From JBBQER01 sp052148155 (GTDB lineage Bacteria > Actinomycetota > Acidimicrobiia > IMCC26256 > PALSA-610), in the NCBI GenBank assembly GCA_052148155.1, contig JBKQIY010000116.1, positions 1-58,309 of the forward strand: a stretch of 58,309 bases of DNA, read 5' to 3'. Position numbers and translations under genes: made by a program. The notes beneath the pieces are model-generated. The model was not told where the DNA came from. It did no database searches and saw only the letters and a list, made by a program, of their open reading frames with translations. Of the stretch, positions 15,807 to 25,243 are shown one piece after another (positions within the stretch are counted from its first letter, which is position 1; each line of letters begins with the position of its first letter).

Positions 15807-17714
15807 ATGACGTCGCACACCTCCGGTACGGTCGCCGGCGTGCCTGATCACGACGGGTTGCTCGCCGACCTCGACCCGCACCAGCGCGCGGCTGTCACCG
15901 AGCTGCACGCGCCACTGGCGATTCTCGCGCCGGCCGGTTCGGGCAAGACGCGGGTACTGACCCGTCGTATCGCCTTCCGCGTCCGAGAGCAGCTCGCCGA
16001 TGCCCGCCACGTGCTGGCCGTCACGTTCACCAGGCGCGCGGCCGGAGAACTCGTTGACCGCCTCGAGGAATTGCGAGTCGACAATGCGGTGACGGCCGGA
16101 ACCTTCCACGCGCTCGCGCTGGCGCAGCTCCGCCGCCGCGCCGCCGATCGTGGCCAGGACCTTCCGCGCGTGCTCGACCGCAAGGGCCGCGTCCTCGGTC
16201 CGCTCCTGGGATCGCGCGGTGCGTCGGGTGCGTCAGTCGCGATGGCGGTCGTCGACGTCGCCACGGAAATCGAGTGGGCAAAGGCTCGCATGATCCCACC
16301 CGACCAGTACGTGGCCGCCGCGCGCGCGACGGACCGTCGGCTGGCCCGTCCCGCGGACGAGCTCGCCGACCTCTACGCCCGTTACGAGACGGAGAAGCGC
16401 CGTCAACGCTGGCTCGACTTCGACGATCTTCTCGCCCGCTGCGCCGACGCCATCGACCACGACGCCGACTTCGCGGCCGCGCAACGCTGGCGTTTCCGTC
16501 ACCTGTTCGTCGACGAGTTCCAAGACGCGACGCCGCTGCAAACACAGCTGCTGCGCTCATGGCTGGGCAATCGCGAGGACCTGTGCGTCGTCGGCGACGG
16601 CGCCCAGGCGATCTATGCGTTCGCCGGTGCCGACACGTCGCCGCTCACGGACTTCGCGCGACATTTCCCCGGCGGCCGCACGATCTCCCTCACGTACAAC
16701 TACCGGTCAACCAACGCGATCGTCGCGGTCGCGGAAGCGGCGCTCGGTGCCGCGTCGGGCGTCGAACGCGATCCTCCACGCGCGGTTCGTCCCGCCGATC
16801 GTGCGGTCACGATCGTCGCGTTCGACGACGACATGCACGAAGCCGCGATGGTCGCGGACGCGTGCTGGCGCGAGTTCACCGGCGGCGTGCCCTGGAACCG
16901 TATTGCCGTGTTGTTCCGCACCAACGCGCAGTCGTCGCTGTTCGAAACTGCGCTCGCCCGCCGCGGCGTCCCGTTTCGCGTGACGGGCGCACCACGGTTC
17001 GCGACCCGTCCGACGGTACGGGTCCTGCTCGACCAGCTACGCGGAGCAGAACGGGAACGTCCGACCGGTTCGTTCGCCGATCACCTCGCCGACCTCGCCG
17101 CCGACGCCGACTCGGACGCCGAACTGGCCTCGCAACAACATCCAGACGCCATCGCGACACCGACACCCGCCGCGCCCGACTTCGCGGCGACGACCGACGA
17201 GGAGCTGCGGAGCCATCGCGATGCGCTCCTTCGTTTCGGTCGCGACTACGCGACCTCCGACCCGGGATCCGCGTCGGTCGCTGGCTTCATCTCGTGGCTC
17301 GATTTCGCGGCTCGAAGCGAGGCCGGCGACCGACGCGGTGTCGACCTCGTCACGTTCCACCGGGCCAAAGGACTGGAGTGGCAGGTCGTGTTCGTGACCG
17401 GACTCGAGCGCGGGTTGGTACCGATCTCGTGGGCGGCCAGCCCGACGGCCCGGGCGGAGGAGCGACGCCTGCTACACGTCGCGCTCGGCCGCGCCGAAGA
17501 TTGGGTGCAGTGTTCATGGGCGCGGGAACGCACGGCGCACGGCCGGACAACGACCCGTCAGCCCAGCCCGTGGCTCGGCGAACTCGAACGGACAATCGAC
17601 CGCATTCCTGTCGCGCCGGTCGACCGCAAAGCACGCGTCGTCGACGCGCTCGCGACCCTGCAACAGGCCACAAAACCGCTGCCGACGAGCCGTTCCCGCC
17701 GCATCCGTCGCTGA
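15807..17714 (+). CDS. UvrD/PcrA-like superfamily 1 DNA helicase
   Basis: This 635-residue ATP-dependent 3'-5' helicase has the SF1A motifs: a Q motif (LDPHQRAAV), Walker A APAGSGKTRV at 41-50, motif Ia VTFTRRAAGEL, the Walker B DEFQD near 234-238, motif III GDGAQAIYAFAGA, motif IV TYNYRST, then LVTFHRAKGLEWQVVFVTGLERG (motif V) and LLHVALGRAEDWV (motif VI). It lies in the same size range as mycobacterial UvrD2, but no HRDC domain is visible. It probably acts in DNA repair or replication-fork processing. An AGGAG lies three bases before the ATG at 15807; a GTG at 15840 is an alternative start. It is downstream of the strong promoter and candidate RNA. Confidence 0.9.
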   Translation: MTSHTSGTVAGVPDHDGLLADLDPHQRAAVTELHAPLAILAPAGSGKTRVLTRRIAFRVREQLADARHVLAVTFTRRAAGELVDRLEELRVDNAVTAGTFHALALAQLRRRAADRGQDLPRVLDRKGRVLGPLLGSRGASGASVAMAVVDVATEIEWAKARMIPPDQYVAAARATDRRLARPADELADLYARYETEKRRQRWLDFDDLLARCADAIDHDADFAAAQRWRFRHLFVDEFQDATPLQTQLLRSWLGNREDLCVVGDGAQAIYAFAGADTSPLTDFARHFPGGRTISLTYNYRSTNAIVAVAEAALGAASGVERDPPRAVRPADRAVTIVAFDDDMHEAAMVADACWREFTGGVPWNRIAVLFRTNAQSSLFETALARRGVPFRVTGAPRFATRPTVRVLLDQLRGAERERPTGSFADHLADLAADADSDAELASQQHPDAIATPTPAAPDFAATTDEELRSHRDALLRFGRDYATSDPGSASVAGFISWLDFAARSEAGDRRGVDLVTFHRAKGLEWQVVFVTGLERGLVPISWAASPTARAEERRLLHVALGRAEDWVQCSWARERTAHGRTTTRQPSPWLGELERTIDRIPVAPVDRKARVVDALATLQQATKPLPTSRSRRIRR

Positions 17715-17763
17715 CGCGGCGATACCTTCCGCCGCTGGGCGCGACCGCTAGCTTGACCCGCGC

Positions 17764-19119
17764 ATGCACCGCTACGACGATCGCACCGGCCGCATCGCCG
17801 AGGCGGTCTTCGCGTACATGCGCGAGCGACTCGCGCTCGAGCCGGTGCCACTCGACCGAAGTGTCCCACCCGACGATCTCGCGGCGCGAGCACCGAACAT
17901 GATCGGGCCTGCCGGCCATGATCCCGATCATGTACTCGCGCTCTACAGCGAGGTCCTGGCACCCTCGGTGATCTCGTGCGACAGTCCGCGGTTCTTGGCG
18001 TTCATCCCCGCGGCGCCCACCAAAGCCGCACTCCTGTTCGACATGATCGTTTCGTGCGCCTCGATCTCCGGAATCTCGTGGATCGAGGCGGCCGGTGCGG
18101 TGCACGCCGAGAATCAGGTGCTGCGGTTCTTGAGCGACCTCGCCGGGTTACCTGCAGGCGCGGGAGGCGTCTTCGTGTCCGGCGGCTCAGCCGCCAACCT
18201 CTCCGCGCTGGTGGTAGCACGGGAGCACGCACGCGTCCGACGCGTCGACGATGGCCGGCGACGCAGACGCATCGCGGTGAGCGATCAGACCCATTCGTCG
18301 GTGGCGAACACGATGCGGATCATCGACGTCGATCCCCTCGTCGTCCCAAGTGTCGACGACTCCCTCACCGGCGCAGCATTCGAGGCCGCGCTGGAAACCG
18401 ACGGCGACCCGACCTCGGTCTGCGCGGTTGTCGCGACCGCAGGCACAACCAACGCGGGCCTGGTCGACGACCTTGCCGGCATCGCGGCAGTGTGCCACAA
18501 GCACGGGATCTGGATGCACGTCGATGCGGCATACGGCGGTGCCGCGCTCCTCGCGCCGAGCGTACGCGCACGCTTCGACGGCATCGAACACGCCGACTCG
18601 CTCGTCATCGACCCGCACAAATGGTTGTACGCGCCATTCGACTGCGCCGCGTTGATCTACCGCGATCCGGCGTTCGCGCGGTCAGTCCACATGCAGGATG
18701 CGTCGTATCTTGACGTCATCCACGACGAAGGTGACGGCTGGAACCCCTCCGACTACGCCTACCACCTGACTCGCCGTGCTCGCGGGCTGCCGCTGTGGTT
18801 CTCTCTCGCCGTCAACGGATCCGACGCCTACCGCGACGCGATCGAACGCGTCCTCGCCACAACTCGCGCCGCGGCCGAGCGGATCCGGGCGCTCCCCCAC
18901 TTGCAGCTCGTCCGCGAGCCCGAACTGTCGGTCGTCTTGTTTCGCCGCTCGGGGTGGAACGCCGCCGACTACGACAGCTGGACCGCGCGTCTGCTCGACG
19001 ATCAGATCGCGTTCGTTGCCGCATCACGGTGGCACGGCGAAGCCGTCGCGCGCCTCGCCTTCTTGCATCCAGACACGACGCTCGAGATCGTCGACGAGAT
19101 CCTCGCGACGACCTTCTGA
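17764..19119 (+). CDS. PLP-dependent amino acid decarboxylase (group II)
   Basis: This 451-residue fold-type I PLP enzyme belongs to the group that includes aromatic L-amino acid, glutamate and histidine decarboxylases. It has FVSGGSAANLSALVVARE (PLP-phosphate binding), SDQTHSS with the ring-stacking His, TAGTTNAGLVDDL, HVDAAYGG with the Asp that contacts the pyridine nitrogen, and DPHKW with the Schiff-base Lys286. The substrate is not fixed by the motifs. TAGCTT at 17749-17754 precedes the ATG by nine bases. It lies alone between the helicase and a LemA-like gene. Confidence 0.88.
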   Translation: MHRYDDRTGRIAEAVFAYMRERLALEPVPLDRSVPPDDLAARAPNMIGPAGHDPDHVLALYSEVLAPSVISCDSPRFLAFIPAAPTKAALLFDMIVSCASISGISWIEAAGAVHAENQVLRFLSDLAGLPAGAGGVFVSGGSAANLSALVVAREHARVRRVDDGRRRRRIAVSDQTHSSVANTMRIIDVDPLVVPSVDDSLTGAAFEAALETDGDPTSVCAVVATAGTTNAGLVDDLAGIAAVCHKHGIWMHVDAAYGGAALLAPSVRARFDGIEHADSLVIDPHKWLYAPFDCAALIYRDPAFARSVHMQDASYLDVIHDEGDGWNPSDYAYHLTRRARGLPLWFSLAVNGSDAYRDAIERVLATTRAAAERIRALPHLQLVREPELSVVLFRRSGWNAADYDSWTARLLDDQIAFVAASRWHGEAVARLAFLHPDTTLEIVDEILATTF

Positions 19120-19365
19120 CCCGCTCGCCGTCACCCCCAGCCGACCCGGGGGACCGGGCGGCTGCCTTCATGGCGAACAGCGACCTCGACGAGCGACAAC
19201 CACATCCGGCCAGGTGTGCACGGCGCGGCCGCCGGCACCTGCCCGGTCCCTGTCTGCGGCGAGCACGCACCGCTTGTCGGCTCCCAAGTCCGCCATCCAC
19301 GTGGGCCGGATCGGGCCAGACCATCCGGGACGATGCTGCGCGGGCCGCTCTAGGGTGTTGCGGTC

Positions 19366-19923
19366 ATGTACGTGCTGCGCCTGCTGCGCATCTTCGTTCC
19401 GTTGCTCATCGTGGCTGCGATTGTCGCCGGTAGCGTCTTGGTTCTCACTGCGCGCAGCGACCTGCAACGCTCCCGCAAGCAGGTGGACAGCGCATGGGCG
19501 CCCCTGCGCATGATGCTCGATCGTCGCTACCTGACGCTCGCCTCCGCCAACGACGGTCTGCAATCGGTCCCCGGCCCGTTGCACCAACTTGTGGAACAGG
19601 TTTCCGCCGCATACGGCACCTGGCACACCCTCGAACAGCGCAACGGCAGCGTTTCCGCAGAAGTTGTCGCCGCCAACGACCTCGAATCGCTCGGCCGGCG
19701 CCTCGTCCTCGCGGCGCGGGCCACGCCCCGGTTGGCGGCCAACGCCGCCGCCCTCGCCCCCGTGAACGCGTACGCGGCGCTGACACCGCCCGCGGCGGCC
19801 GACCACTTCGACGCGACGGTCGACAGCTTCGAGCAGGCCCGCAGCCGACCTGCTCGCAGTCTCGCGGCCCGCGTGCTCGGTTATGGGGCAATCCCGACGT
19901 ATGACTCGTCGGGCTTCGGGTAG
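19366..19923 (+). CDS. LemA-like membrane-anchored protein
   Basis: This 185-residue protein has one N-terminal transmembrane helix (about residues 9-28) and an otherwise helical soluble domain. The segment RSRKQVDSAWAPLRMMLDRR after the helix resembles the LemA family, in which a helix bundle follows a single membrane anchor; the match is moderate. The function of LemA proteins is unknown. TAGGGT at 19351-19356 lies nine bases before the ATG. The 245 bases upstream (19121-19365) contain nothing else recognisable. Confidence 0.6.
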   Translation: MYVLRLLRIFVPLLIVAAIVAGSVLVLTARSDLQRSRKQVDSAWAPLRMMLDRRYLTLASANDGLQSVPGPLHQLVEQVSAAYGTWHTLEQRNGSVSAEVVAANDLESLGRRLVLAARATPRLAANAAALAPVNAYAALTPPAAADHFDATVDSFEQARSRPARSLAARVLGYGAIPTYDSSGFG

Positions 19924-20063
19924 ACCGACGGGAGCCCGCCTCGACGTTGGTGCCGGAATGCGCGGCGACGCGTGCTGCAGTCCGGGCCGGAGTCTGGTGC
20001 CGGACTGGGATCGGGCCCGACCGGTCCCCGTCGGTGTCTCAGCTGGTCGTTATGGTCGCCGAC

Positions 20064-21257
20064 ATGATCCTCGTTCTCGGAATCGTGGCCGGCTGTGCTC
20101 TCGGCGGGGCAGGCGCGGTCGTGCTGTCCAGGGTTCACCGACCTGTCGCGGCGCCGCCCGCCCCGCCTACGCCGGCGGCGGATCCGATCGCCCCACTCGC
20201 CGCCCAGATTGCGCGCTTGGCCGACGAACAACGTCACGCGCACGACGAGACACTCAGCCGGCTGCTCGAAACCAACCGTGCCCTCCTCGAACAGGAACGG
20301 GTGCGGGCCGGCTCGGAGCTCGACAGTAAAAAGTCGCTGATCGATCAGCAGCTGGTCACCATGACCGGCGAACTCGACAAGGTGACCGCGCTGGTGCGTC
20401 AGCTCGACGGCGGCCAACGCAAGGCGTACGGCGAACTGAGCAACGAGCTCCGCCGCCAACACGAGGGCATGGCGGCCCTCTCCGAACATACCCAACAGCT
20501 GCGCGAGGTGTTGGCCAGCTCGAAAGCGCGCGGTCAATGGGGCGAACGGATGGCCGAAGACGTGCTTCGACTCGCCGGATTGCTCGAAGGTGTCAACTAC
20601 CGCAAGCAGACGACGCTCGACAGCGCCGGCCGACCGGACTACACGTTCTTGTTACCCAACGGGCGGGTGATGCACATGGACGTGAAATTCCCGCTCGACA
20701 ACTATGTGCGACATCTCGATGCCACCAATGATCTCGAACGTGCGCAGTTCCGCGATCTGTTCCTTCGCGACGTCCGTGACCGGGTCAAGGAACTGACGAC
20801 TCGCGGCTATCTCGACTCCGGCGACGACACGGTCGACTGCCTGTTGATGTTCATCCCGAACGAGCAGGTCTACGGATTCGTTCAGGAAAACGATCGCGGC
20901 ATCCTCGACGACGCCATGCGCCACAAGATTGTCGTGTGCTCCCCGCTGACGCTGTACGCGGTCCTGGCGGTGGTCCGTCAGGCGGTCGACAACTTCCAGC
21001 TCGAGCGCACGTCGAGCGAGATTCTCGGACTCCTCAGCGAGTTTTCCTGCCAGTGGGAGAAGTACTCGGCTCAGCTCGAGAAGGTGCAGTCGCGTTTCGA
21101 GCAGGTCGCCAAGGAGTACGCGGCACTGATGACAACACGTCACCGCGCCCTGCAACGGCCGCTCGACAAGATCGAGCACCTCCGCCACGACGAGCGGGGG
21201 CTCCTCGACGCTGACATCGCCCCGCTCACGTTCCCTGAGCTGAGCGCGGGCGCCTAA
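20064..21257 (+). CDS. rmuC: DNA recombination protein RmuC
   Basis: This 397-residue protein has an N-terminal membrane-spanning helix (residues 2-22), a Pro/Ala linker, a long coiled coil (about 40-150) and the RmuC nuclease-like domain: GQWGERMAEDVLRLAGLLEG, FLLPNGRVMHMDVKFPLDNY and MFIPNEQVYGFV. RmuC limits DNA inversions and acts at damaged or methylated DNA; its catalytic mechanism is poorly defined. The ATG at 20064 is preferred because TATGGT (20051-20056) lies seven bases upstream; that hexamer contains the alternative in-frame ATG at 20052. purK follows after 11 bases with its own -10. Confidence 0.88.
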   Translation: MILVLGIVAGCALGGAGAVVLSRVHRPVAAPPAPPTPAADPIAPLAAQIARLADEQRHAHDETLSRLLETNRALLEQERVRAGSELDSKKSLIDQQLVTMTGELDKVTALVRQLDGGQRKAYGELSNELRRQHEGMAALSEHTQQLREVLASSKARGQWGERMAEDVLRLAGLLEGVNYRKQTTLDSAGRPDYTFLLPNGRVMHMDVKFPLDNYVRHLDATNDLERAQFRDLFLRDVRDRVKELTTRGYLDSGDDTVDCLLMFIPNEQVYGFVQENDRGILDDAMRHKIVVCSPLTLYAVLAVVRQAVDNFQLERTSSEILGLLSEFSCQWEKYSAQLEKVQSRFEQVAKEYAALMTTRHRALQRPLDKIEHLRHDERGLLDADIAPLTFPELSAGA

Positions 21258-21268
21258 CGTTCGCGGCC

Positions 21269-22378
21269 GTGACGCAGGTGACGGTGCTCGGCGGCGGTCA
21301 ACTCGGCCGAATGCTGGGCTTGGCGGGCCTGCCGCTCGGGCTCGAGTTCACGTTCCTCGACCCATCGCCCGACGCGACCGCCGCCGCGGTCGGCGACCTC
21401 GTGGTCGGCGAACTCGACGATCTCACCGCCGCGGCACACGCCGCGGCGGATGCGACGGTCGTGACCTACGAGTGGGAAGGGGTACCGGCCGCCACCGCCC
21501 GCGCGTTGGCGCAGCGGGTGACGGTCCTGCCGTCGGCGCGGGCGCTCGAAGTGTCCCAAGATCGTCTCGTCGAAAAGCAGACATTCCGGTCGCTCGGCAT
21601 CGGGACTGCGCCGTTTCGCGCGGTCGACGATCGCCCGTCGTTCGACACGGCAATCGCCGCGCTCGGGCTTCCGGCAGTGTTGAAAACCCGGCGCGGCGGC
21701 TACGACGGCAAAGGCCAGGCGTTGCTCCGCTCGGCCGGCGACGCCGACGTCGCATGGGCCGCGCTCGGTGGCGTCCCACTCATCCTCGAAGGTTTCGTCC
21801 CGTTCGACCGTGAACTGTCCATTGTCGGGGTGCGCGCCCGCGACTCGGGCGAAGTCGCATGCTGGACAGCCGTCGAGAACACCCACGTCGGCGGCATCCT
21901 CCGGCTGACCCGGGCCCCCGCGCCGAACCTCGACGCTGCGCTCCAGACGAACGCCGAAGCGTGCATCCGACCGTTGTTCGAATCGTTGGATTTCGTCGGT
22001 GTCGGCTGCGTCGAACTCTTCCAAGTCGGTGACGAGCTGCTCGCCAACGAGATGGCGCCGCGGGTGCACAACAGCGGCCACTGGACGATCGAGGGCGCCG
22101 AAACCAGTCAGTTCGAGAACCACCTGAGAGCAGTGCTCGGCTGGTCGCTCGGCTCGACCGCGACCCGGTCTGTGAGCGCCATGGTGAACTGCATCGGCGC
22201 AATGCCCGACGTGCGTGCCGTCTTAAAGATTCCGGGAGCGCACCCCCACCACTACGCCAAGGCCCCCAGGCCCGGACGCAAGGTCGGTCATGTCACTGTC
22301 GTCGCGGCCGGCGCAGAAGAGCTCCAGGCGCGGCTGGCGCCCGTGCAAGCTCTCGTGCAGGCCGCGAGCGTGGGCTGA
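21269..22378 (+). CDS. purK: N5-carboxyaminoimidazole ribonucleotide synthase
   Basis: This 369-residue ATP-grasp enzyme converts aminoimidazole ribonucleotide, bicarbonate and ATP to N5-CAIR in purine synthesis. Markers are VTVLGGGQLGRMLGLAG at the N-terminus, TYEWEGVP, the ATP-binding LKTRRGGYDGKGQ, ENTHVGGILRLTRAP and the C-terminal NEMAPRVHNSGHWTIEGAETSQFENHLRA region. The GTG start at 21269 has TAACGT at 21255-21260, eight bases upstream. The partner mutase purE is not adjacent, which is unusual because purE and purK are often paired; it is probably elsewhere in the genome. Confidence 0.93.
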   Translation: MTQVTVLGGGQLGRMLGLAGLPLGLEFTFLDPSPDATAAAVGDLVVGELDDLTAAAHAAADATVVTYEWEGVPAATARALAQRVTVLPSARALEVSQDRLVEKQTFRSLGIGTAPFRAVDDRPSFDTAIAALGLPAVLKTRRGGYDGKGQALLRSAGDADVAWAALGGVPLILEGFVPFDRELSIVGVRARDSGEVACWTAVENTHVGGILRLTRAPAPNLDAALQTNAEACIRPLFESLDFVGVGCVELFQVGDELLANEMAPRVHNSGHWTIEGAETSQFENHLRAVLGWSLGSTATRSVSAMVNCIGAMPDVRAVLKIPGAHPHHYAKAPRPGRKVGHVTVVAAGAEELQARLAPVQALVQAASVG

Positions 22379-22391
22379 GCCCGAACCACGA

Positions 22392-23534
22392 TCAGGCGAT
22401 CGCGCCGGTCTCGCGTAGCTTCGTGACGTCGTGCGCGTCCACGCCCCAGGCAGCCAGTACCTCGTCGGTGTGCTGGCCCGGCCAGGGCGCCGAACGCTGC
22501 ACCTGCGGCACCGTACGCGAAAAACGCGGCGCGGGCGCCGGCTGCGGTACGCCGTCACGTTCGATGATCGTGTTGCGCGCCACGATATGTTCGTTGTGCG
22601 TCGCCTCCGACATCGTCAGCACCGGCGCGTAGCAGGCGTCGCTGCCGGCGAGGACGGTGTCCCACTCGTCACGAGTTTTCGTCTTGAACAGTGCCGTGAA
22701 ACGGTCGCGCAGCCCATCCCAGCCGCTGCGGTCCATCTGCGCCGGAAGTTCTTCGCCTGCCAGTCCGAGCCGCTCGATCAGTTCGGCATAGAACTGCGGT
22801 TCGAGCGAACCGAGCGACACGAACTTGCCGTCCGCAGTTTCGTAGGTGTCATAGAACGGCGCTCCAGTGTCGAGCACGTTGGCGCCCATCGTCTCGTCCC
22901 AGAAGCCGATCTGCTTCAAGCCCCACATCATCGTCATCAGCACCGCCGAGCCGTCGACCATCGCGGCGTCGAGCACCTGACCTTGGCCTGAGCGTTGCGC
23001 TTCGAGGATCCCGCACACGACGCCGAACGCCAAAAACATGCCGCCGCCGCCGAAGTCGCCGACGACGTTGATCGGCGGAGTGGGTTTGCCGCCCGCCCGA
23101 CCGAAGTGCGCGAGCGCGCCGGCCAACGCGATGTAGTTGATGTCATGGCCGGCAGCCTGGGCCATCGGACCGTCTTGGCCCCAGCCGGTCATACGGCCGT
23201 ACACCAGCTTGGGATTGCGCGCCAGACACACGTCGGGACCGAGCCCAAGACGCTCGGTCACGCCCGGCCGGTAGCCCTCGACGAGCGCGTCGGCCTGTTC
23301 GACGAGCCGCAACACGAGCTCGACACCTTCGGGGTTCTTCAAATCGACTCCGATGGAACGTCGCCCCCGGTACAGCGGCTCGAGGTTGGGCCGGTCGAAC
23401 ATTCCCGGATTCACCTGGGCCGCCCGGTCGACCCGCACGATGTCGGCGCCCATATCGGAGAGCAGCATCCCGGCGAACGGGCCCGGCCCGATGCCGGCCA
23501 GCTCGACGATCTTGACGCCCTGCAAGGGTCCCAC
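22392..23534 (-). CDS. mcr: Alpha-methylacyl-CoA racemase (CaiB/BaiF family)
   Basis: This 380-residue protein resembles mycobacterial MCR/AMACR, which epimerises 2-methylacyl-CoA thioesters so that branched fatty acids or sterol side chains can be beta-oxidised. The three catalytic residues known from M. tuberculosis MCR are present at a constant offset of four: His130 (AAGHDINY), Asp160 (VVGDFGGG) and Glu245 (SLEPQFYA). The start VELAGIGPGPFAGMLLSDMGAD is typical. The GTG at 23534 is chosen because GGAGG (23544-23540) lies five bases upstream; an upstream GTG at 23579 also exists in frame. The promoter and an inverted repeat lie at 23569-23600. Confidence 0.9.
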   Translation of the reverse strand: MGPLQGVKIVELAGIGPGPFAGMLLSDMGADIVRVDRAAQVNPGMFDRPNLEPLYRGRRSIGVDLKNPEGVELVLRLVEQADALVEGYRPGVTERLGLGPDVCLARNPKLVYGRMTGWGQDGPMAQAAGHDINYIALAGALAHFGRAGGKPTPPINVVGDFGGGGMFLAFGVVCGILEAQRSGQGQVLDAAMVDGSAVLMTMMWGLKQIGFWDETMGANVLDTGAPFYDTYETADGKFVSLGSLEPQFYAELIERLGLAGEELPAQMDRSGWDGLRDRFTALFKTKTRDEWDTVLAGSDACYAPVLTMSEATHNEHIVARNTIIERDGVPQPAPAPRFSRTVPQVQRSAPWPGQHTDEVLAAWGVDAHDVTKLRETGAIA

Positions 23535-23568
23535 GACATCCTCCACATGCTCGCTCGACGAAGGCGAC

Positions 23569-23600
23569 ACGATACGCACTACCTGACAACCGTGTCAGGT
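23569..23600 (-). promoter_or_regulatory. Promoter with overlapping 20-bp inverted-repeat operator
   Basis: On the minus strand CTGACA (23598-23593) and TATCGT (23574-23569) are spaced by 18 bases, giving a transcript with about a 30-base leader that holds the GGAGG. The perfect inverted repeat ACCTGACA-ACCG-TGTCAGGT (23581-23600) covers the -35 and most of the spacer, the classic position for a repressor such as a TetR or GntR protein. No regulator gene is adjacent. Confidence 0.6.
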
Positions 23601-23640
23601 TGTCGCCACCACGATCATGATCGGACAGGTTGCCGTCGTC

Positions 23641-24558
23641 TCAGAAGTTGAGCCGCAGGCCCGGCCGCGGCCAAGCGAAACGCACGAGTCGTCCGGTAGC
23701 CGACAGCGTCGCATACGCGGTGCGCACATCTTCGCCACCAAAACACACGTTGGTGACCATCGCGTCGCCGAGCACGACCTGGTCGAGCACCTCACCCGCG
23801 GGTGAGATCACGGTGAGCGCTCCGGTCACGAGCGTCGCGACCACGACGTTGCCGTCGCCGTCGACAGCCAGCGAGTCGAACAGCTGCATGCCGGCCAGCC
23901 CGCACACCAACGCACCGGCGGCACCGACCGCGTTGCGCTCGACCTCTCCGGGGCCCGTCACGTTCCACGCATACACCCGTCCGGTGTGCGTCTCCGCCGC
24001 GTACAGCCGCGTCCCGTCGGGCGACAAGCCAATGCCGTTCGGCGAATCAGATGGGAAGATCACCTCACGGATCGACGAACCGTCAGGCTGCGCGTAATAG
24101 ATGGCACCGACGTGTTGTATCCGGCCCTCGCGGCGACCATGGTCGGTGAACCACATACCGCCGTGCGCGTCGAACACGAGGTCGTTGGGGCCGATGAGCG
24201 GATGTCCGTCGCATTCGCGGTAGAGCACCTTCACGTCGCCGGTCGCGAGATCGACCCGCTCGATGCGGCCCCCGGAATGGTGCGCGGGCAGCTCGGTCTG
24301 CGGAATCGTGAACGCGCCGATTTCGACATAGTCCCAGCCGCCGCTATTGCAGACGTATAACGCGCCGTCGGGCCCGATCGCGAGACCGTTCGGACTTCCG
24401 CCGGGCTCGGCGACAGTTTCGGTCCGGCCATCGGGATGAACGCGTGTCACGCGCCCATGCTTCATTTCGACGACCAGCACAGTTCCGTCGGACATCCACA
24501 CGGGCCCTTCGGGGAACCCGAGACCGGAAGCGACGTCGATGATGGTGGGTTCGCTCAT
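23641..24558 (-). CDS. SMP-30/gluconolactonase family protein
   Basis: This 305-residue six-bladed beta-propeller is of the SMP-30/gluconolactonase/LRE family. Metal-site residues are visible: Glu in GFPEGPVWM, Asn in GPNDLVFD and Asp in DSLAVDGDGN. Other blades show GSPNGLAIGPDGALYVCNSG and SPNGIGLSPDGTRLY. Such enzymes hydrolyse sugar or other lactones, or related esters; the substrate is unknown. The ATG at 24558 is chosen because it starts just before the conserved first blade; CATGAT lies six bases upstream and may act as a -10. The racemase operator lies 40 bases downstream of its stop. Confidence 0.87.
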   Translation of the reverse strand: MSEPTIIDVASGLGFPEGPVWMSDGTVLVVEMKHGRVTRVHPDGRTETVAEPGGSPNGLAIGPDGALYVCNSGGWDYVEIGAFTIPQTELPAHHSGGRIERVDLATGDVKVLYRECDGHPLIGPNDLVFDAHGGMWFTDHGRREGRIQHVGAIYYAQPDGSSIREVIFPSDSPNGIGLSPDGTRLYAAETHTGRVYAWNVTGPGEVERNAVGAAGALVCGLAGMQLFDSLAVDGDGNVVVATLVTGALTVISPAGEVLDQVVLGDAMVTNVCFGGEDVRTAYATLSATGRLVRFAWPRPGLRLNF

Positions 24559-24599
24559 GCGCCGATCATGACATCCGGCGCGAACCGACAACCACTGCG

Positions 24600-25241
24600 T
24601 CAGAGCAGCAGCGGACGCGACGACGAGCCGACATCTTCGATAGCGAGGCGATAATCGGCGACCTGCCCGACGGAGATCATCGCGATGCGGTGTTCCTGGG
24701 CGAACAGTTCGAGATAGGGAATCCGAGCGGGCGAGCCGTCGTCGTGCAGGACCTCGCAGATCACCGCGATCGGCGGCAGTCCCGCGAGACGTGCGAGGTC
24801 GACGGCGGCTTCGGTGTGCCCTCGCCGTTCGAGCACGCCGCCCTCGCGGGCGCGCAGCGGGAACACATGGCCGGGCCGCACAAAGTCGTCGGGCCGGCCT
24901 GCAGGGTCGAGCACCCGTCGGATCGTGAGCGCCCGATCTGCGGCGCCGATACCCGAACCCGCGTTGCGATGATCGATGGACACCGTGAACGCGGTGTCGC
25001 AGCCGGCGCGGCCGGGCGGCACCATCGCCTCGATGTCGAGCTTGTCGAGCCAGGTCCCGTCACAGGGCATACACACGAGGCCGCGCGCCCACCGCAGCAT
25101 GAAGTTGACCGCTTCGGGTGTCACCCATTCGGCGGCGAGGGTGAGGTCACCCTCGTTCTCGCGATCCTCGTCGTCCACGACGAGCACCATCTCACCGCGA
25201 CGGATTCGGCGCAGTGCGTCCTCGATCGGAGTCAGGGACAC
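24600..25241 (-). CDS. ribB: 3,4-dihydroxy-2-butanone-4-phosphate synthase
   Basis: This 213-residue enzyme makes the four-carbon precursor of riboflavin from ribulose-5-phosphate. It has the metal- and substrate-binding DDEDRENEGDL (residues 23-33), GLVCMPC and GHVFPLRAREGGVLERRGHTEAAVDL. It is a stand-alone RibB domain without the GTP cyclohydrolase II (RibA) fusion common in actinobacteria. The GTG at 25241 is preferred because GAGG lies six bases upstream; another GTG at 25247 overlaps the histidine kinase stop by four bases (GTGA). Either way it is the third gene of the response regulator - kinase operon. Confidence 0.9.
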   Translation of the reverse strand: MSLTPIEDALRRIRRGEMVLVVDDEDRENEGDLTLAAEWVTPEAVNFMLRWARGLVCMPCDGTWLDKLDIEAMVPPGRAGCDTAFTVSIDHRNAGSGIGAADRALTIRRVLDPAGRPDDFVRPGHVFPLRAREGGVLERRGHTEAAVDLARLAGLPPIAVICEVLHDDGSPARIPYLELFAQEHRIAMISVGQVADYRLAIEDVGSSSRPLLL

Positions 25242-25243
25242 CG

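Noticed and set aside
15568..15807. 79-residue Arg-rich ORF ending on the helicase start
   Set aside because: Third-position GC is far below that of real genes here and Arg content is that of a shadow frame; a non-coding RNA or leader explains the promoter better.
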